Below are positions 39,539 to 47,374 of a DNA stretch of 64,000 bases, one piece after another. The stretch comes from JASFBA01 sp036172265. Lineage in GTDB: Bacteria > Chloroflexota > Chloroflexia > DTKN01. The number at the start of each line of letters is the position of its first letter. Position 1 is the first letter of the stretch. The notes under the pieces were generated by a model, which saw only the letters and a program-made list of their open reading frames with translations, was not told the DNA's origin and ran no database searches. The position numbers and the translations under genes are program-made. Location: the NCBI GenBank assembly GCA_036172265.1, contig JASFBA010000017.1:1-64000 (forward strand), written 5' to 3'.

Positions 39539-41284
39539 ATGCAAACCCAGCGCCTTCTTGCCATTTTGTTTCTCCCCCTTTCCCTGACCCTTGCCTGCGC
39601 CCTGCCGGCCACGCTTCCCCCGGCCGCCCCTGCCACCGGCCAAGCGTCCCCACCGACCCAGGTCCCCACCTTTTCCCCGGACGGGGTCACTCCTGCCGCT
39701 GGTACCACCTACTACGTCCGTCCTGACGGCGGGAGCGCCGAGCAGTGCACCGGCCTCGTGGACGCCCCTTACCCCGGCAGCGGCACCGGCCAGCCCTGTG
39801 CCTGGGACCACCCCTTCCGCGCCCTCCAGCCCAGCGGCGAATACGGGCAGCCAGGCATTGTACACATCTCCGGAGGCGATACCCTCCTCATCGCCCCCGG
39901 CAGTTACCGCATCGGCTACGGCGCGCCCGGTGCCGAGAATTGCCAACCCTCCTACCCCTGGGACTGCGTCATGCCGCCCATTCCCGGCGGCCCCGACGCC
40001 GCCCACCCCACCCGTATCCTGGGTAAGGGGTGGGAATCTGGCTGCCCTAACCCACCGGAACTATGGGGCACCGAGCACGTGAACTATATCCTCGCCATCA
40101 CCGGCACCCAAAACGTCGAAATCGCCTGCCTGGAGGTCACCGACCATGCTACCTGCGCCGATTCCCACACCGGAGGCCTGGCCTGCAACGTCGCCTTCCC
40201 CTACGGCGACTGGGCAATGAACGGCCTCTACGCCGTGGACGCGGCCAACGTCACCCTGCGCGACCTGGACATCCACGGCCTGGCCCGTACGGGGGTGTGG
40301 GCCGGGAGGCTCTCGAACTGGACGGTAGAACGGGTGCACATCGCTGGCAACGGCTGGGTCGGCTGGGACGGCGACGTGGAGGGAGACGACTCCAACTCCG
40401 GCACCCTCACCTTCCGTCGATGGACGGTGGAGTGGAACGGCTGTGTGGAAACGTATCCTGGCGGCGAGCCATCGGGTTGCTGGGCACAGACGGCCGGCGG
40501 CTACGGCGACGGCGTGGGCACCGGCGAGACCGGCGGACACTGGGTAATCGAGGACTCGGCCTTCCTGCACAATACCTCCGACGGCCTGGACCTCCTCTAC
40601 ACCCGTATCCCCGGTTCACTCATTGAAATCCGCCGCACCCTGGCCAAGGACAATGCCGGCAACCAACTGAAGACCAACGGCCCCACCGTCATCGAAAACT
40701 CGATCATCGTCGGCAACTGCAGTTACTTCGAAGGCAAGCCGTTCACCTACCACGTAGACAACTGCCGGGCCGCCGGGAACGCCCTCGCGCTCGCCTTGCA
40801 ACCGGGCAATTCGGTCGCCGTGACCAACAACACGCTCACCAGCGAGGGCGACTGCCTGGTAGAGGTCGTCTGCGAGGGGGATTGCACGGGTGCCGAGTCG
40901 GTCCGCATGCGCAACAACATCTTCCTGGGGCAGACGGACTTTCTCCAACCCTTTGAGCAGACCTGCTTCGTCTACTGGGAAAATTTCCCCGTCGACCCGG
41001 TGGACACGGACTATGCCATCCTCTACAACGTCAAGGAGAACCCCTGTCCGGTCGGCGGCCACGACATCTGCCAGGCGCCGGGGCTGGCAAACGAGACGCT
41101 GGCAACCTTTGACGCCCACCTGCGGGAGGATAGCCCGGCCATCAATGCCGGCTCCGCCGCCGATGCGCCGGCCGACGATTTCGACGGCCGGCCCCGTGAT
41201 GCCCGGCCGGACATCGGGGCCTATGAGTTCTGGCAGGCAAGTTCGTGGGTTTACCTACCCCTGGTCATCAAGCAGGGCATGTAA
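39539..41284 (+). CDS. Secreted right-handed parallel beta-helix protein (lipoprotein-like)
   Basis: 581 residues. The signal sequence MQTQRLLAILFLPLSLTLAC ends in a lipobox (LTLAC, Cys20), and a Pro/Thr/Ala-rich linker follows. The body has TYYVRPDGGSAEQCTGLVDAP, a typical start of beta-helix/pectate-lyase-like proteins, then repeated coils such as NVTLRDLDIHGLARTGVWAG, WVIEDSAFLHNTSDGLDLLY and TVIENSIIVGNCSYF, and the closing DSPAINAGSAADAPADDFDG with RPDIGAYEF. Many Cys pairs suit an exported protein. The C-terminus WVYLPLVIKQGM resembles a short YLPLV tail common in Chloroflexota exoproteins. Polysaccharide binding or cleavage is likely; no catalytic residues were identified. Confidence 0.83.
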   Translation: MQTQRLLAILFLPLSLTLACALPATLPPAAPATGQASPPTQVPTFSPDGVTPAAGTTYYVRPDGGSAEQCTGLVDAPYPGSGTGQPCAWDHPFRALQPSGEYGQPGIVHISGGDTLLIAPGSYRIGYGAPGAENCQPSYPWDCVMPPIPGGPDAAHPTRILGKGWESGCPNPPELWGTEHVNYILAITGTQNVEIACLEVTDHATCADSHTGGLACNVAFPYGDWAMNGLYAVDAANVTLRDLDIHGLARTGVWAGRLSNWTVERVHIAGNGWVGWDGDVEGDDSNSGTLTFRRWTVEWNGCVETYPGGEPSGCWAQTAGGYGDGVGTGETGGHWVIEDSAFLHNTSDGLDLLYTRIPGSLIEIRRTLAKDNAGNQLKTNGPTVIENSIIVGNCSYFEGKPFTYHVDNCRAAGNALALALQPGNSVAVTNNTLTSEGDCLVEVVCEGDCTGAESVRMRNNIFLGQTDFLQPFEQTCFVYWENFPVDPVDTDYAILYNVKENPCPVGGHDICQAPGLANETLATFDAHLREDSPAINAGSAADAPADDFDGRPRDARPDIGAYEFWQASSWVYLPLVIKQGM

Positions 41285-41404
41285 TTAGGGATTCCAGGTG
41301 TCCTTGAACTCCAGCCAGTCGTAATGGGCACTGCCCGGCGGATCAGGATACGCAGTGGCCAGCACGCTTCGCACAGTACAATCCCCCGCCAAGTAGAAGG
41401 CCGC

Positions 41405-42859
41405 TCAGTACTCCGGGTTGAGGAGCGGCCGGCCCAGTTTCCCGCTATAGGCACTGCCCCAGTAGGCCCCCAGGTCCGTCCCCTCCACAGTAATCTGGGC
41501 ATACCGGATCCCCTGGGGCGCATCGGGCGTCAGGTCGGTCATGGCCAAAACGAGCGCCTTGACCGCCAGATCCGGGTTGGCAGCGTTCAGGAAGGCGCTG
41601 TTCAGGTCCACATACATCGTATCCCCGCCGCGGTAGATATTGCGAATCTGGGTATCGGCCGGGAAAGGAGAAAGTGCCAGCCCCTGCAACGCCGCGCTCG
41701 GTCCTTTGACCATCTCCTCGATGGTGGCCCGCCCGGTGCCCAGCGTAAAGGGCACCCGGCGAACGATGGGGAAGAGGTGCTGGCCGTCGGGAGTGAGGAA
41801 ATAGAGGGTCAGGGCGACCGAGTCCTCGGGCTCCAGGTTATAGGGGTTCTCGAAATTGACATAACGTGGTCGGCCCACCGGCTCCGTGTTGCCGCTGCCG
41901 GGCAAGCCCACCGGCTCCCCGTTTACCAAGAACTGCACCCGCTGGACGCTGTAACGGAACTCGGTGAGGGCCAGCACCACCGCCATCGCCTCGGTCGAAC
42001 CGGCTCCCAACTCCTCGAAGCGATGGTCAAAATCCACGTAGCAGGTGACCTCTCGAAGGTAGATATTGACCAGCCCCATCCCCTCGGGGATGGAACGCAG
42101 GAGGTTGCTCCCCGGCCGGGGACCGGCGATCATCTCCTCGATAGCCCGCCGGGCCACCTCCACCGTGGGAAGTCCTCGGCGGATGACCGGGACGTAGTAG
42201 GCCTTCTGAGGGCCCAGGAAATAGAGCACGGACCAGGTTTCCGAGGGGGTCGGGCTCGGCGGCACCGGCGTGGGGATGACGACCACCGGCGTAGCCGTGG
42301 GAGGCGGGGGCGTCTCCGTCGGCGGGACGGGCGTTCTCGTCGGGAACGGGGTCAGGGTAGGCCGGGGCGAAGGCGTGGCCGTCGGCCTGGGTGTGGAGGT
42401 GGGAATGGGGGTCGGTACGACGGCCGGCGGCGTGGCGGTGGCGACGGCTGTGGGGGGAAGCGGCGTGGCGGTAGGAGCAGGGCCGGCCCCGCCCAAACGT
42501 CCCTGCACGACCAGCACGATGATGCCATACGTGGCCAGGATGACCACGAGCAGGCCGAGCAGAACCAGGTAAAGGATGCGGTCCCGCCGGCTCAGTTGAC
42601 CCCAGAAGGCCGCCAGGCGTGAAGGTGGACGGGGGCCGGCCCGCGAGGGAACCGGGGCAGCCGCTGGCGGCGCCTCCTGGCCAGCGAAGCGGGGACACTC
42701 CATATACCGCTCGCCCAAGCAGTAGGTCCGCTGGTCCACATGGATGGGCAAAGGTTCGCCGAAGATATAGCAACGGTGCTCCGGGGTAGGACTGGAAAAA
42801 CGGATCGAACGCGTGTGCTTCAACCCGAGGTGTGGGCAATGCCGTGAACGGCTCTCCAT
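41405..42859 (-). CDS. Membrane-anchored protein with cysteine-rich N-terminus and two GerMN domains
   Basis: 484 residues. The cytoplasmic N-terminus has four spaced Cys (HCPHLGLK, HRCYIFGE, TYCLGERY, MECPRF; about residues 8-56), a pattern suggesting a metal site. A membrane helix at about 93-116 and a long Thr/Pro linker (about 120-190) follow. Two GerMN domains come next: RRAIEEMIAGPRPGSNLLRSI at about 220 and RATIEEMVKGPSAALQGLAL at about 370, each with a V-x-I-Y/YVD strand (TCYVDFDHRF, MYVDLNSAF). GerMN domains occur in spore germination and envelope lipoproteins. ATG with TAAGGAGGACGCC. After the TGA stop the same frame stays open for 39 more coding-like codons. Confidence 0.85.
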   Translation of the reverse strand: MESRSRHCPHLGLKHTRSIRFSSPTPEHRCYIFGEPLPIHVDQRTYCLGERYMECPRFAGQEAPPAAAPVPSRAGPRPPSRLAAFWGQLSRRDRILYLVLLGLLVVILATYGIIVLVVQGRLGGAGPAPTATPLPPTAVATATPPAVVPTPIPTSTPRPTATPSPRPTLTPFPTRTPVPPTETPPPPTATPVVVIPTPVPPSPTPSETWSVLYFLGPQKAYYVPVIRRGLPTVEVARRAIEEMIAGPRPGSNLLRSIPEGMGLVNIYLREVTCYVDFDHRFEELGAGSTEAMAVVLALTEFRYSVQRVQFLVNGEPVGLPGSGNTEPVGRPRYVNFENPYNLEPEDSVALTLYFLTPDGQHLFPIVRRVPFTLGTGRATIEEMVKGPSAALQGLALSPFPADTQIRNIYRGGDTMYVDLNSAFLNAANPDLAVKALVLAMTDLTPDAPQGIRYAQITVEGTDLGAYWGSAYSGKLGRPLLNPEY

Positions 42860-42897
42860 GGCGTCCTCCTTAGGTCTTGTGGAGACGTTTGAATTGT

Positions 42898-42927
42898 ATT
42901 ATACGATAGGACAAAGAGGGTTGTCAA
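42898..42927 (-). promoter_or_regulatory. Promoter of the GerMN gene
   Basis: Minus strand TTGACA (42927-42922), 18-base spacer, TATAAT (42903-42898): both hexamers consensus. Confidence 0.85.
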
Positions 42928-42935
42928 AAAAGCAA

Positions 42936-42998
42936 GCAGGGCAACGTCTCGCCCCCGCGACCGCGGAAGGGCGACCTCGATTTGGGGACTTGCCCTGC
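42936..42998. other. Structured intergenic element between divergent promoters
   Basis: GCAGGGCAA (42936-42944) pairs with TTGCCCTGC (42990-42998). Nested inside are TCGCCC/GGGCGA and CCGCG-AC-CGCGG. The 344-bp gap between the GerMN gene and tpiA holds this element, the two divergent promoters and a 135-nt leader for tpiA in which no gene was found. Confidence 0.45.
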
Positions 42999-43033
42999 GG
43001 AAACGCCCCCAAACCCCCCGGCACACAAGAAAA

Positions 43034-43062
43034 TTGACCGGGGGAGAGGGCTATGGTAAAAT
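43034..43062 (+). promoter_or_regulatory. Promoter of tpiA
   Basis: TTGACC (43034-43039), 17-base spacer ending TGG, TAAAAT (43057-43062). Confidence 0.78.
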
Positions 43063-43203
43063 ATCAATAAAAGGTTGCTGGAATCCGTGGAAAGAAGGCG
43101 GCCGAAGCGTGGCAGGTGCTGCTGGTACGGAACGGCCAGGTCCTATACTGGGAGCAGGCTTTGCAAGTAGCCTTGTCTGCGGCCAAGATAGAGTGAGACC
43201 CTT

Positions 43204-43992
43204 ATGATGTCCTCCCGCATCCCAATCATTGCCGGTAACTGGAAATGCCACAAGACGGTGGAAGAGGCCAGGGCGCTGGCTGAAGGGGTGATCCGGGGGA
43301 TCGAAGGAATTGATAGGGTGGAGGTGGTGCTCTGTCCTCCCTCGGTTGCCCTGACCACGGTGCACAAGTGTCTGGAGGGACACCCCCTTCGCCTGGGTGC
43401 ACAGAACCTCTACCCGACCGAGGGGGCCTATACCGGGGAGGTGGCGGCACGGATGCTGGCCGGTCTGTGTGGCTACGTCATCCTGGGGCACTCGGAACGG
43501 CGGCACATCTTTGGAGAAAACGATGCCTTGATCCATGCCAAAGTGGAGGCGGCGCTGGCCCACGGTTTGGCCCCTATCCTCTGTGTGGGAGAAACACTGG
43601 AGGAAAACGAACGCGGCCGCACCGAAGAGGTCGTTTCCCGACAGGTGCGGGCAGCCCTGGAGGGAGTAGACGGCCGGCGCTTTGTGGAACTCGGTGGGGT
43701 TATCGCCTACGAGCCGGTGTGGGCTATCGGCACCGGCCGGCCTTGCTACGGCCCTACAGCCAACGCCATCATCGGGATGATTCGCCGCCTGCTCGGCGAG
43801 ATGTACGGTACCGAGGCGGCAACCGCCATCCGCATCCAGTACGGAGGAAGCGTCAACGCCGCCAACATCGCCGAGTTTATGGAGCAGCCGGAAATCGACG
43901 GTGCCCTAGTCGGCGGGGCCAGCCTGAAGGTGGAGGAGTTTGTTTCCATCGTGCGTCAAACGGCCGGGCTACGAGGCCTTTCCCGGGAATAG
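43204..43992 (+). CDS. tpiA: Triose-phosphate isomerase
   Basis: 262 residues. It interconverts dihydroxyacetone phosphate and glyceraldehyde 3-phosphate in glycolysis. IIAGNWKCHKT carries the catalytic Lys, YVILGHSERRHIF the electrophilic His, VIAYEPVWAIGTG the catalytic Glu with loop 6, and IRIQYGGSVNAANIAEFM plus DGALVGGASL the phosphate-binding loops. It stands alone here, with its own promoter and a 3' terminator. Start ATG 43204; an ATG one codon later (MM) is equally possible. Confidence 0.97.
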   Translation: MMSSRIPIIAGNWKCHKTVEEARALAEGVIRGIEGIDRVEVVLCPPSVALTTVHKCLEGHPLRLGAQNLYPTEGAYTGEVAARMLAGLCGYVILGHSERRHIFGENDALIHAKVEAALAHGLAPILCVGETLEENERGRTEEVVSRQVRAALEGVDGRRFVELGGVIAYEPVWAIGTGRPCYGPTANAIIGMIRRLLGEMYGTEAATAIRIQYGGSVNAANIAEFMEQPEIDGALVGGASLKVEEFVSIVRQTAGLRGLSRE

Positions 43993-44014
43993 TCCCTGGT
44001 AATTTTCTCCAGCA

Positions 44015-44055
44015 TCGGGGGCTGACCCTCTAGTTGGGTCATACCCCCGACTTTT
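44015..44055 (+). terminator. Intrinsic terminator of tpiA
   Basis: TCGGGGG-C-TGACCC, loop TCTAGTT, GGGTCA-TA-CCCCCGA, then CTTTT. A 13-bp stem; it overlaps the last codons of the convergent HIT gene. Confidence 0.85.
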
Positions 44056-44545
44056 CCTCAGAGCGTATTTCGTCAAAAGCCTTCTTCAGCCGGGCGTAGG
44101 TCTCGGACAAGAGTTCGGGGATGAGTTTTGTTCCGGCGATCAGCGGCATAAAGTTGGTGTCTCCCCTCCAGCGCGGCACAATGTGCAGATGCAGGTGATC
44201 GGCGATGCCGGCCCCGGCAACCCGGCCCAAATTCATGCCGATGTTGAAGCCGTGCGGGGCGAGGGCCCGGCGCAGAGCCCGAAGACACCTCTGGGTCAAC
44301 GTCATCAGTTCGGCGGCAGTTTCTGCATCCAGGGCTGCCAGGTCGGCTACATGGGTATAGGGGGCTACCATTAGGTGGCCGGTGTTGTAGGGATAGAGGT
44401 TGAGAAGAGCGTAGCATCGTTCCCCGCGATAGACCAGGAGGTTCTTCTCATCATCCGTTTCGGCCGGCACCCGGCAGAGGACGCAGCCCTTTTCCCTCTC
44501 GCCGGCCACATAGGCCATGCGCCAAGGGGTCCACTTCAGTTTCAT
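44039..44545 (-). CDS. HIT-family nucleotide hydrolase/phosphorylase (Ap4A phosphorylase-like)
   Basis: 168 residues. A zinc-type CVLCRV pair near residue 21 precedes the HIT domain with LYPYNTGHLMVAPYTHVADL and the catalytic histidine triad DHLHLHIVPRWRGDTNF. The C-terminal tail KLIPELLSETYARLKKAF is typical of bacterial Ap4A-phosphorylase-like proteins. It would clear dinucleoside polyphosphates or AMP-lysine-type adducts. The ATG overlaps the upstream deaminase stop... specifically, bases 44542-44545 are shared as ATGA, so the two genes are coupled. Confidence 0.93.
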   Translation of the reverse strand: MKLKWTPWRMAYVAGEREKGCVLCRVPAETDDEKNLLVYRGERCYALLNLYPYNTGHLMVAPYTHVADLAALDAETAAELMTLTQRCLRALRRALAPHGFNIGMNLGRVAGAGIADHLHLHIVPRWRGDTNFMPLIAGTKLIPELLSETYARLKKAFDEIRSEEKSGV

Positions 44546-45990
44546 CGGCCTCCTCCGCTTTCGTTCCGGGGAAAAGAGCGAAAGACCGGCCGCCAGATCC
44601 GTTCTCGTAACCTTTGCCCATACCGGGCCTCGGCCCGGGCGACCAACTCCTCGGCCAGGGCGTTATGCCGGGCGATCAGGGCCGGCAGGTCCAGGCCGGG
44701 GATTTCTCCCTCCCAGACCCGAATCTGCCCCTGCACCATCGCCAGGTCCACCTGCACCGGGCTGCACAAAACCAGGGCAGCCACGGGGTCGTGCTGGGAT
44801 CCGGCATACTCCAGCCGCTCCCGCCGCACCCCTATAAGGTCGGCCGCCCGGCCCGGCGCAAGCGCCCCAATGTCATCCCGCCCGAGGAGGCGTGCTCCTC
44901 CCAGCGTGGACATCTCCAGCACCTGGCTTGCCGAAAGAGCCGCGGCTCCGTAGCGTACTCGCTGCAGGAGGAGGGCTTGCCGAACCTCGGCCAGCATATG
45001 GGAGGAATCGTTGCTGGCGCTTCCGTCCACGGCCAGCCCGACCGTAACCCCCGCCTCCAGCATCGGCACGATCGGGGCGATGCCCGAGCCCAGGCGCATG
45101 TTCGAGGTGGGGCAGTGGGCTACTCCGCTCCCGGTCTCTGCCAGGCGGGCGATTTCTTTCCGGTTCACATAGACAACGTGGGCAAACCATACGTCCGGGC
45201 CGAGCCAGCCGAGTTCCTCCATCAGTGCCAGAGGACGCCGGCCGTACACCTCTAGACAGTAGCGTTCTTCATCCTGGGTCTCGGCCAGGTGGGTATGCAG
45301 CCGCACCCCTTCCCGCCGGCCCAGGTCGCGGATCTCCTCCATAGCCCGCCGGCTGACGGAGAAGGGGGAACAGGGGGAAAGGTCAATGCGCAACATCGCG
45401 TAGGGGTGGGGGTCGTGATAGGTGCGAATCAGACGCTCGCAATCGGCCAGGATGGTCTCCTCGTCCTGGACGACCTCGTCGGGCGGGAGGCCGCCTTCTT
45501 TCTGACCCCGGGACATACTGCCCCGGCCGGCGTGGAAGCGGATGCCCAGTTCGCGGGCAGCGGCGATTTCGGCATCTATGGACACGTCGCTGCTATTGGG
45601 GAAGACATAAAATAAATCGCTCGTAGTGGTGCAGCCGCTCAGCAGAAGTTCGGCCAGGCCGACCTTGGCGCTCACGTAGACCGCCTCGGCGGTGAGTTCG
45701 CCCCAGACGTGGTACAGGTGGGTCAGCCAGTTGAAGAGTTCGGCATCCTGGACGGCCGGGAGAGCGCGGGTGAGGGTCTGGTAGAGGTGGTGATGGGTAT
45801 TGACCAGGCCGGGCAGGATGACCATGCCTCGGGCATCCACCACCTGGTCGGCCCGCTCGGGGAGTTCGGCGGTCGGGCCAACCTGACGGATGATGCCGCC
45901 TTCGATGAGGAGGCCGCCGTCTGGGATGATGTGGCGACCTTCATCCATAGTCACCAAAAGGTCGGCGTGTCGCAGAAGGATGCCGGGCAT
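44542..45990 (-). CDS. Amidohydrolase, 8-oxoguanine deaminase / AtzB-TrzN-like
   Basis: 482 residues. Subtype III amidohydrolase with GMVILPGLVNTHHHLYQTL (H-x-H metal ligands), LHTHLAETQDE, VWFAHVVYVNRKEI, VAHCPTSNMRLGSGIAP and VGLAVDGSASNDSSHML (metal Asp). The GLVNTHHHLYQTLTRA and DGSASNDSS blocks are those of 8-oxoguanine deaminases and s-triazine hydrolases. It should deaminate oxidised guanine or a similar purine or triazine. Start ATG 45990 with AGGAGGTTCCG; 20 upstream codons in frame lack a site. Transcribed with the HIT gene, which fits nucleotide sanitation. Confidence 0.9.
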   Translation of the reverse strand: MPGILLRHADLLVTMDEGRHIIPDGGLLIEGGIIRQVGPTAELPERADQVVDARGMVILPGLVNTHHHLYQTLTRALPAVQDAELFNWLTHLYHVWGELTAEAVYVSAKVGLAELLLSGCTTTSDLFYVFPNSSDVSIDAEIAAARELGIRFHAGRGSMSRGQKEGGLPPDEVVQDEETILADCERLIRTYHDPHPYAMLRIDLSPCSPFSVSRRAMEEIRDLGRREGVRLHTHLAETQDEERYCLEVYGRRPLALMEELGWLGPDVWFAHVVYVNRKEIARLAETGSGVAHCPTSNMRLGSGIAPIVPMLEAGVTVGLAVDGSASNDSSHMLAEVRQALLLQRVRYGAAALSASQVLEMSTLGGARLLGRDDIGALAPGRAADLIGVRRERLEYAGSQHDPVAALVLCSPVQVDLAMVQGQIRVWEGEIPGLDLPALIARHNALAEELVARAEARYGQRLRERIWRPVFRSFPRNESGGGR

Positions 45991-46094
45991 CGGAACCTCC
46001 TGGGTCGTTTCGGCTATGCGGACATCTATTTCCAACAATTGCTCGGCCATAGCAATAGTTTAACACATTTCCCGCAAATAGGAAATGGGGGCAA

Positions 46095-46117
46095 GACAAC
46101 TCCTGCGGAGTTCCTAC
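46095..46117. repeat. CAACTCC...GGAGTT palindrome (second family, copy 2)
   Basis: GACAACTCCTGCGGAGTTCCTAC: the core stem is AACTCC/GGAGTT, ending CCTAC, next to the alaX promoter. Confidence 0.6.
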
Positions 46118-46118
46118 T

Positions 46119-46147
46119 TTGCCGAATTTCAGAGGACGTGGTATACT
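46119..46147 (+). promoter_or_regulatory. Promoter of alaX and the Amt-like gene
   Basis: TTGCCG (46119-46124), 17-base spacer ending TGG, TATACT (46142-46147), 27 bases before the ATG. Confidence 0.7.
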
Positions 46148-46174
46148 ACCCCTGGCGTCTTATGAGGATGACGT

Positions 46175-47374
46175 ATGCCCACCGAACGGCTCTATTACGA
46201 TGACCCTTTTTTCCTTTCCTTCACCGCCCGGGTGGTGGAACGCCGCACCATCGAGGGCCGGCCGGCCCTCCTTCTCGACCGCACGGCCTTTTACCCCACT
46301 TCCGGCGGCCAGCCGCACGATCGGGGCACTTTGAACGGCATCCCGGTACAGGAGGTGCGCGAGGAGGAGGGGGAAATCCTTCACATCCTGGAGGAAGAGC
46401 CGGCCGGCGACGTCGTCCATGGACAGGTGGAACGAGAGCGACGCTTCGACCATATGCAGCAGCACACCGGCCAGCATATCCTTTCCCAGTCCTTTGAACG
46501 AAGGGGAGCGGCCACCTCCTCGTTTCATATCGGGGAGGAGGCTTCCACTATTGACTTGGATCGGGCCCCTTTCTCCCTCGAGGAACTGACCCGGGCAGAA
46601 GATGAGGCCAACGCCATCGTCTTTGAAGATCGGCCGGTGCGCACCTACTTCGTCACGCCGGAGGAACTGGCCCGTCTGCCCCTGCGCAAGAGTCCGGCCG
46701 GGCACGAACACGTGCGCATCGTCGAGGTGGATGGGTATGATTGGTCTCCCTGCGGCGGCACACACTGCACCCGCACCGGGCAAGTTGGCCTGATTCACAT
46801 CGTCCACAGCGAACGGCGCGGTGCGGAGACACGAATTACCTTCCTCTGCGGCTGGCGGGCGCTACGGGATGCCCGCTGGAAACATCACCTGCTCACCCAG
46901 ATGGGCAACGCGCTCACGGTGGGGCTTCCTTTCCTGCCCGAGGCTGTGGCAAAACTCTCTGCCGCGGTTGAGGAATCCCGTAAGGCGTTGGAACAAGCCC
47001 GCCGGGCACTTTTTCGCTACGAAGCACGCGAACTCTACGGAGGGGCCGAGGTCGTTGGCCCGGCGCGGGTGGTACGGGCCGCTTTCGCCGGGCGGTCGCT
47101 GGAAGAGGTACGCCTGCTGGCCCGGGAGATCGCCGCGTTACCTGGAGGGGTAGCGCTCCTAGGCATCGCTGGAGAGGAAGGCCGACTCTGCTTTGCCCGG
47201 GCGGAGGGTCTTCCCTGGGATATGGGAACATTGGTGCGCGAGGCCGCCGCTATCCTTGGCGGCCGCGGCGGCGGCCGGCCACACGACGCTCAGGGAGGAG
47301 GACCGGAGGTCGGCCGGCTGGAGGAAGCCCTGGAGCGCGCGCTAGAACGCCTTCGAGCATGGGGGGCGTCATGA
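46175..47374 (+). CDS. Alanyl-tRNA editing protein AlaX-L (with DHHA1-like domain)
   Basis: 399 residues. It hydrolyses Ser- or Gly-tRNA(Ala) formed by AlaRS errors. The N-terminal AlaRS-like beta domain has LDRTAFYPTSGGQPHDRG. The editing site has HMQQHTGQHILSQSF (H-x3-H zinc ligands) and SPCGGTHCTRTGQVG (Cys and His ligands). The C-terminal region (about 240-399), with coiled coil and GVALLGIAGEEGRLCF then a Gly-rich GRGGGRPHDAQGGG, is the DHHA1 domain. Free-standing AlaX-L is common in archaea and some bacteria. GAGGATGACGT precedes the ATG; the stop overlaps the next gene by ATGA. Confidence 0.93.
   Translation: MPTERLYYDDPFFLSFTARVVERRTIEGRPALLLDRTAFYPTSGGQPHDRGTLNGIPVQEVREEEGEILHILEEEPAGDVVHGQVERERRFDHMQQHTGQHILSQSFERRGAATSSFHIGEEASTIDLDRAPFSLEELTRAEDEANAIVFEDRPVRTYFVTPEELARLPLRKSPAGHEHVRIVEVDGYDWSPCGGTHCTRTGQVGLIHIVHSERRGAETRITFLCGWRALRDARWKHHLLTQMGNALTVGLPFLPEAVAKLSAAVEESRKALEQARRALFRYEARELYGGAEVVGPARVVRAAFAGRSLEEVRLLAREIAALPGGVALLGIAGEEGRLCFARAEGLPWDMGTLVREAAAILGGRGGGRPHDAQGGGPEVGRLEEALERALERLRAWGAS

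Noticed and set aside
41324..42622. A 432-codon plus-strand frame opposite the GerMN gene, ending in Gly/Arg-rich sequence.
   Set aside because: The Gly/Arg run is the complement of the Thr/Pro linker; no independent evidence.
43063..43203. A short plus-strand frame in the tpiA leader (ending ALSAAKIE).
   Set aside because: No start codon in a usable position after the upstream stop and no ribosome site; treated as leader.
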